From Datisca glomerata (lineage: Eukaryota; Streptophyta; Magnoliopsida; Cucurbitales; Datiscaceae), in assembly GCA_003255025.1 (NCBI GenBank), contig QANY01004038.1, forward strand, positions 801,420 to 865,419: DNA of 64,000 nucleotides. Reading direction: 5' to 3'. Positions 59,556 through 64,000 of the stretch are shown here, piece by piece (the stretch's first letter is position 1; every line of letters begins with the position of its first letter). The notes beneath the pieces are model-generated. The model was not told where the DNA came from, ran no database searches, and saw nothing but the letters and a program-made list of their open reading frames with translations. The position numbers and the translations under genes were made by a program.

Positions 59556-62500
59556 ATGTCTATCATGGGCAACCCTATTACTCATTTACTCGCGCTTAAA
59601 AAACTTAAGGGTGATAACTTCATAGGATGGAAGTTGAATTTAAATTTGATGTTAATATGTGAGACTTACAAGTTGTTCTTACTGGGAAATGTCCTGAGGA
59701 GCCCGCTGCCAATACTCCTAAGAATGTTAGGGACAAGTTTGATGGTTGGATAATGTCCAACAACAAAGCTAAGTGCTACATGCTTGTGAGAATGAATGAT
59801 GTTCTGAGAACCAAGCATGAAAACTGTCTATGAGATTATGGAATCTTTACAAGCGATGTTTTGGGTAGCAGTCCGATCAAAGTTGTCATGAGGGTACTAG
59901 AAGCTACATGACTAGTAAGATGAAGAAAGGTACTTCTGTGCGTTAACATGTTTTGAACATTATCAATATAATGCATTGGGTAGATGTACATGGGGCTACC
60001 ATTGATGAATGAACTAGGGTAAGCATTATTCTCGAGTTTCCCACACCTTGCTTTTTTAGTGTGCACCACCAACTATGTTATGAATAAATTAAAATTCAAC
60101 ATGACCCAATTGTTGAATGAGCTGCATACTTTTGAGTCACTCAAAAAGAGTATGACCAAAGAAAATGAGGAAAATGTTGCTGAGTAAAAGCCTTCTTTCA
60201 ATGTTGATAAGAACAACAAAAGGAAGAACAACAATGGTAAGGACAAGAGTAAGAATAAAAGAGGAAAGAAAGCCAAAAAGTCACCCAAGGCCAAGAAGAA
60301 CAATGGTGATAAGCAAACCCAAGGGAACGTGTTTCCACTGTGGAGTTGAATGTCACTAGAAGAAAAACTGTAGCAAGTATCTCTCCCAGCTAAAAAAGAA
60401 AAGTAAATATGATTTACTTACACTTGAAGCTTGTTTAGTGAAATATGATTTATCATCCTAGATATTTGATTTAGGAGTCACTAACCATGTATGTTCTTCT
60501 TTGAAGATACTTGATTCGTGAGGTGATCATGGGAGTTGGCAGTGGTGCGCTCGTGTCAGCAAAAGCAATGGGGACAATCCATTTAAGATTTAGAAATAAC
60601 TTTCTTATTTTGAACAATGTTTATTTATTTCTTGTTTAAAAAAAATGATTTCTCGATCATTATTGCATGAACCATGATTTAATATTTCTTTTATTAATAA
60701 TAAGTTTATCATTTTGAAGAATGGATGCAATATTTGTCATACAAAATTTTTGAACGGACTATGTATGCTTTAAACCGACTGAACGTGCAGTAAATAATTC
60801 AAAATTGTATAAAGTAGAAAATCCTAAAAGTAACAAATGACAAAGAGTTTCTCATGATGATGACATGTATCTATGGCATCTTGTGTAGAGGGTAAAATGA
60901 CCAAGAGACATTTTTCTGGAAAGGGCCAAAGAGCCAAAGAACCACTCGAGCTAGTACATAGTGACGCTAGTGGACCAATCAAGAATTGGGTATGAATATT
61001 TTGTCACTTTTATTGATGATTATTTTAGATATGGTTATACTTACCTACTGCATAGAAGGTCCGAAACTTTTGGAAAGTTTAAAGACTTCAAAGCCGAAGC
61101 TGAAAAGCAATTAGGTAAATCTTTGGAAACACTTTGATCAGATCAAGGTGGTGAATACTTGGATTTAGAATTAAAGGATTACCTACTAGAGTATGACATT
61201 CTATCTCAACTCACAATACCTGAAACGCCACAACAAAATAATGTTTCAGAAAGGAGAAATTAAACCTTATTGGATATGGTTAGGTTGATGTTAAGCTACT
61301 AATCACTACCACTCACATTCTAAGGATATGCACTTCAAACGGAAACCTACATTTTGATTGTAGTGTTTTCTAAGCCTGTAAGCAAAACACCTTTAGGTTT
61401 ATGGAATGACTCCAAACTTAGTTTGCGTCATTTTTGTATATGTGGGTGTCCAGCACACGATCTTAGACCCACGACTGAAAAGTTAGACTCAATCTCTGAA
61501 GTGTGTATATGTGTTGGCTATGCTCCAAAAATAAGAGTGGGTACTTTTATAGTCACGGGGATCAAAATGTGTTTGTATCAATAAATGCCACTTTCCTTGA
61601 ACACGACTATATGGAAAACTAAAAACTTCGGAGCAAAGTAGTTCTCGAAGAATTAGCATCCAATGAGATCAAATCACCTTCATATTTATCTAATAAACAA
61701 AAAACCAAAGAAACCATTGTTCATGTTCAGGAAACCCTGGTGCAACATCGTAGTCGGAGGGTTGTAAGATAACATATTCACAATGAACTAGAGGCACATG
61801 TCCTAGTGTCTGACACTGATAAGGACGGTCCATTAACCTTTATAGAGGTGATGGAAGATCTTGAAAAGGAGAAATGGTAAGATGTCAGGAACCAAGAAAT
61901 GAAATCGATGTATTCCAATTCTGTATGGGAACTTGTAGGTCCACTAGAAGATTTCAGGCCCATTGGATGTTAATGGATCTTTAAGAAGAAAAGACGTGCA
62001 GATGGAAAAGTAGAAACTTTCAAGGCACGACTGGTAGCCAAAGGCTATACACAAAGGGAAAGAGTCTATTATGAAGACTATGAAATATGATAAATGGATG
62101 TCAAGATAACTTTTATGAATGACTCTCTTGAAGAAAGCATCTATATGATGCAACCAGAAGGGTTCATGAAGAAGGGGCAAGATCAGAAAGTATGCAAGTT
62201 TCTTAAATTCATTTTTGGATTGGAGCAAGCATCTAGATCTTGGAATCTTACATTTGATGAAATTATTATATCGTACAGCTTCGAGCAAAATGTTGACGAA
62301 TCTTATGTTTTTAAATACATCAAAGACATGATAGCAGTTTTCTTAGTTCTTTATGTAAACGATATTTTACTCATTGGGAATGATGTAGAAACTTTGTCAA
62401 AAGTAAAGAAGTGGTTAGCTGAGAAATTCCAAATGAAAGAGTTGGGAGAGGCATCCAAATCCTAAGGGATAAAAAGAACAAGCTCTTGAAACTTTCTCAG

Positions 62501-63287
62501 GCATCTTATATTGATAAGTTGCTAGAGAGATTCTCTATGAAAAATTTCAAAAAAGGTCAACTACCAACACGACATGGAATTGTCTGTTCCAAATAGTAGT
62601 GTCCTAAGACGCCTCAGGAGGAAGAGGATATGAGAAAGGTTCCTTATGCTTCAGCTGTTGGTAGTCTCATGTATGTTATATTGTGTACGAGACTAGACAT
62701 CTATTATGCAGTAGGAGCTGTCAATTGTTATCAATCAAATCCTGGTTTAGAACATTGGATTGCAGTAAAGAACATTCTCAAGTATCTTTGGAGAATGAGA
62801 AATTATATGCTTTACTAATCCTGATTTTCAATCAGATAGAGACAGTTGAAAGTTGATGTCTGGATCAATATTCACCCTAAGTGGAGGAGCTATAGTATGG
62901 AGAAGTGTTAAACAATCAAGTATTGCAAATTCCACTATGGAAGTCGAATATAGCGGCTTGTGAAGTTGTGAAAGAAGCAGTATGACTTAGAAAGTTCTAT
63001 ACTGATCTGGAAGTAGTTCTAGATATGAACAAGCCATTAATCATGTACTGTGACAACAGTGGACCGGTAGATAATTCTAAAGAACCAAGGAGTCACAAGA
63101 GCGGCAAGCACATTGAAAGGAAATATCAACTTGTAAGAGAGATCGTACATCGAGGGGATGTAACTGTTATGAAGATAGCGTCAGATCAGAACTGACTGAT
63201 CCTTTTATCAAGACGCTTCCTGTGAAGTCATTTGAGGGCCATGTGCGCAATATGGGGTTGTGAGAGATGCCACATTTACAGTAGGAC
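59556..63287 (+). pseudogene. Copia gag-pol polyprotein, complete order but decayed
   Basis: All parts of a Tork-like copia polyprotein are found in order. Gag starts at 59556 (KLKGDNFIGWKLNLNLML). A zinc knuckle CFHCGVECH..KNC follows at about 60333-60372. The protease core reads DLGVTNHVCSS (about 60468) instead of DSGATNHVC. The integrase region has CVEGKMTKRHF (about 60886). The RT has VDVKITFMNDSLEESIYM-like (62095), FIFGLEQASRSW (62210) and catalytic YVND (62352-62363), where the second Asp position of YVDD is Asn. RNase H and the C-terminus run from MYVILCTRLDIYYAVGAVN (62670) to YCDNSG (63050) and the end near 63270. Stops and frameshifts throughout. It cannot be active. Confidence 0.88.
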
Positions 63288-63298
63288 AAGTGGGAGAT
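63288..63298 (+). other. Polypurine tract of the second copia element
   Basis: AAGTGGGAGAT directly before the 3' LTR, the usual plus-strand priming site. Confidence 0.8.
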
Positions 63299-64000
63299 TG
63301 TTGGGTATAGTGCCCTCAAAGTATATGTTTAGACATTTTAAATATGAAATTAATGAAATTATATTTTTCTTATAATTATTCTTTTGAATTATTGTTAAAT
63401 AATTTATATATAAATATCTAAAAAATTTATATTTATTAATAAGCTATGATCTTGTATAAGTACGCGATGATTAAGATCATAGATAATGAATAAAATAGTC
63501 CACAACATATTAAAGTATGGAATTTTTAATGAATGGTTGCTAGTACAGTTCACTAAGCATTATGAATGAATGGGGTCTAGATTCTAGATCGTTGATGTAG
63601 ATAGATATCTTAGAGAAGATACTTTATATAAGTAGATGATATAAGACAAGGGTGATGTGGATTAATATCTTTATTAACTTATCGTTTATCATAAAGATTT
63701 AATACACATCAAAACTAATGATCATATGTAGATCAGTCTGAATCCTGAGTAGTCATGAACCCCTATATATGTTTACTGTATCTTTTGATTCACTCGTTAA
63801 GGTTTGTTTGTAAAATATGCTAGTCACTTTTGTTTTGAAGATTCAGTGACGTGGATGGCTGGGAACATGATCTTACAAGATTTAGAATCTAAGTTTTCCT
63901 AACTGATCGTATATTCCCTTAAGTGTTAATTCTGGAACTAAATTATTATTGAGCTCAAATATATATTATGATTATAAAACCATTCACTAGTGAATTAATG
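63299..64000 (+). mobile_element. Family-A copia 3' LTR, cut by the window end
   Basis: It begins TGTTGGGTATAGTGCCCTC and matches 30028-30720 in order (TTATGATCTTGTGTTAGTAC versus CTATGATCTTGTATAAGTAC; GATTCACTCCTTAGGTTTG versus GATTCACTCGTTAAGGTTTG). The LTR continues past the window. Confidence 0.9.

Overview
This is a gene-poor, AT-rich piece of a plant nuclear genome, almost certainly from a eudicot. The one intact host gene codes for a TIR-NB-LRR (TNL) immune receptor, a class found in eudicots and missing from grasses. The rest is mostly decayed transposable elements of plant type: Ty1/copia and Ty3/gypsy LTR retrotransposons, a plant L1-like LINE, SINEs, CACTA, hAT and Mutator-like DNA transposons. 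No rRNA, intact tRNA, CRISPR or prokaryotic feature was seen. The species cannot be named from sequence alone. One undetermined base (position 2652) lies in an AT repeat, as expected of a draft assembly.

Layout. 629-9750: a minus-strand Athila/Tat-like gypsy element, with gag, protease, integrase tail and primer-binding site recognisable. It is split by a CACTA element (1223 to about 6425), which itself carries a small inverted-repeat element and a tRNA-like SINE head, and by a second insert (7088 to about 8302). 11838-24933: a minus-strand copia-type LTR pair (family B here). Its interior holds plus-strand copia and gypsy fragments, and its 5' LTR is split by an hAT element (16274-18337) and a 6.1-kb LINE (18491-24602). 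The LINE has its own small insert. 24934-29745: repeat-rich sequence with a GA microsatellite and an oppositely oriented piece of LTR family B. 30028-34580: an LTR of a second copia family (A), carrying a 370-bp tandem duplication, and another family-B LTR. 34640-36830: a copia reverse-transcriptase fragment and a LINE RNase H fragment split by a SINE. 38474-44173 (minus): the TNL gene. 44687-48450: a 3.76-kb Mutator-like foldback element with a perfect 9-bp target duplication, 514 bp upstream of the TNL start codon. About 51000-64000: two copia elements in tandem, the first truncated and joined to the truncated LTR of the second, which runs to the window end.

The TNL gene is the functional centre. 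Its eight proposed exons join in one open frame of 1645 codons with GT-AG introns. It encodes a TIR domain with the catalytic-type Glu, an NB-ARC with an intact P-loop but MHA where MHD is usual, about a dozen leucine-rich repeats, and three successive C-JID-like post-LRR modules instead of the usual one. The three modules and the minisatellite-armed foldback transposon in its upstream region are the main points of interest. Every transposon-derived coding region seen carries stops or frameshifts and looks dead.
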